NCBI GenBank assembly: GCA_947452135.1
Contig: CANGBT010000004.1
Location: 1 to 50,085 of the forward strand
Source: Burkholderiales bacterium
Lineage (GTDB): Bacteria > Pseudomonadota > Gammaproteobacteria > Burkholderiales > Burkholderiaceae_C
Direction: 5' to 3'
DNA: 50,085 nt
Shown: one piece after another, positions 49,938-50,085 of the stretch
How the letters are laid out: every line of letters starts with the position of its first letter
Numbering within the stretch: position 1 is the first letter of the stretch
The notes under the pieces: generated by a model
What the model was told of the DNA's origin: nothing
The model's input: only the letters and a program-made list of their open reading frames with translations
The model's database searches: none
Program-made: the position numbers and the translations under genes

Positions 49938-50085
49938 TGAACCGCCCCGGCTTCCGCGGAGGCCCGTTGGGTTAAGTCAGGCTGCCACCTCGGCGGCTTG
50001 ACTGGCGAGTTGCCGGTAGTAGTTTGCCTCGGCCTCGGCGGGTGGGATGTAGCCGATGGGTTCGAGCAGTCGGTGGTTGTTGAAC
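49938..50085 (-). mobile_element. End of an IS3-family insertion sequence
   Basis: The terminal repeat begins TGAACCGCCCCGGCTTCCGC at 49938, a sequence type common at IS3-family ends. The element carries the last codons of an OrfB transposase and runs off the right edge. The target duplication cannot be checked because the other end is not visible. Confidence 0.8.
49977..50085 (-). CDS. IS3-family transposase OrfB, C-terminal end only
   Basis: The last 35 residues are visible: FNNHRLLEPIGYIPPAEAEA followed by NYYRQLASQAAEVAA and a TGA stop. The motif (Y/F)N-x-R-LLEPIGY-PPAE-E--YY is characteristic of the end of the IS3-family OrfB DDE transposase. The rest lies outside the window. The stop codon is 39 bases from the terminal repeat start, as is normal for IS3 elements. 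Confidence 0.85.
   Translation of the reverse strand, partial: FNNHRLLEPIGYIPPAEAEANYYRQLASQAAEVAA

Noticed and set aside
1-50085. Search for tRNA, rRNA, integrase, plasmid or phage attachment signals.
   Set aside because: None could be supported from the sequence. The only mobile-element sequence is the IS3 end at the right edge.

Overview
The window is high-GC DNA with almost every gene on the minus strand. It probably comes from a betaproteobacterium of the order Burkholderiales, near the Leptothrix/Rubrivivax/Aquabacterium type of lineage. That placement is an inference from three things: an EpsA-type LuxR regulator, secreted proteins with VPxPA-type C-terminal sorting tails, and two-partner secretion (TPS) exoproteins of the filamentous-haemagglutinin family next to ExbB proteins with a LamG-like periplasmic head.

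Reading on the minus strand (right to left), the right edge carries the end of an IS3-family element inserted in an outer-membrane beta-barrel gene. Next come a secreted PstS-like binding protein and locus B: tpsB2, tpsA2 (about 3,820 residues), LamG-exbB2, exbD, exbD, tonB2, a putative porin and a periplasmic coiled-coil protein. The genes of locus B overlap or lie close together and look like one long operon.

The middle (about 24.9-28.4 kb) holds regulatory and accessory genes: an EpsA-like LuxR regulator, a convergent glycosyltransferase-like gene (the only plus-strand gene), a ribbon-helix-helix DNA-binding protein, and a secreted protein with a VPLP-type tail.

Locus A runs from about 24.8 kb to the left edge. 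It contains a PEP-CTERM-like protein, a pseudopilin, tpsB1, two overlapping GT41 (SPINDLY/O-GlcNAc-transferase-like) TPR proteins, a second and very similar PEP-CTERM-like protein, a PstS-like protein, tpsA1 (3,558 residues), a GT4 glycosyltransferase, LamG-exbB1, exbD1 and tonB1 (cut by the window edge).

The most striking feature is that two loci repeat the same parts list: PstS-like protein, TpsB transporter, giant TpsA exoprotein, LamG-headed ExbB, ExbD and TonB. The working hypothesis is a dedicated surface system in which a TPS adhesin or surface fibre is made together with its own proton-driven TonB motor. In locus A the TpsA has a C-terminal cysteine pair and is accompanied by GT41 and GT4 glycosyltransferases, reminiscent of the glycosylated HMW adhesins of Haemophilus. 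Near-palindromic 18-bp sites upstream of epsA, the PEP-CTERM-like genes and the central divergent promoter suggest EpsA may coordinate part of the region. Apart from family assignments, these functional links are inference from gene order.
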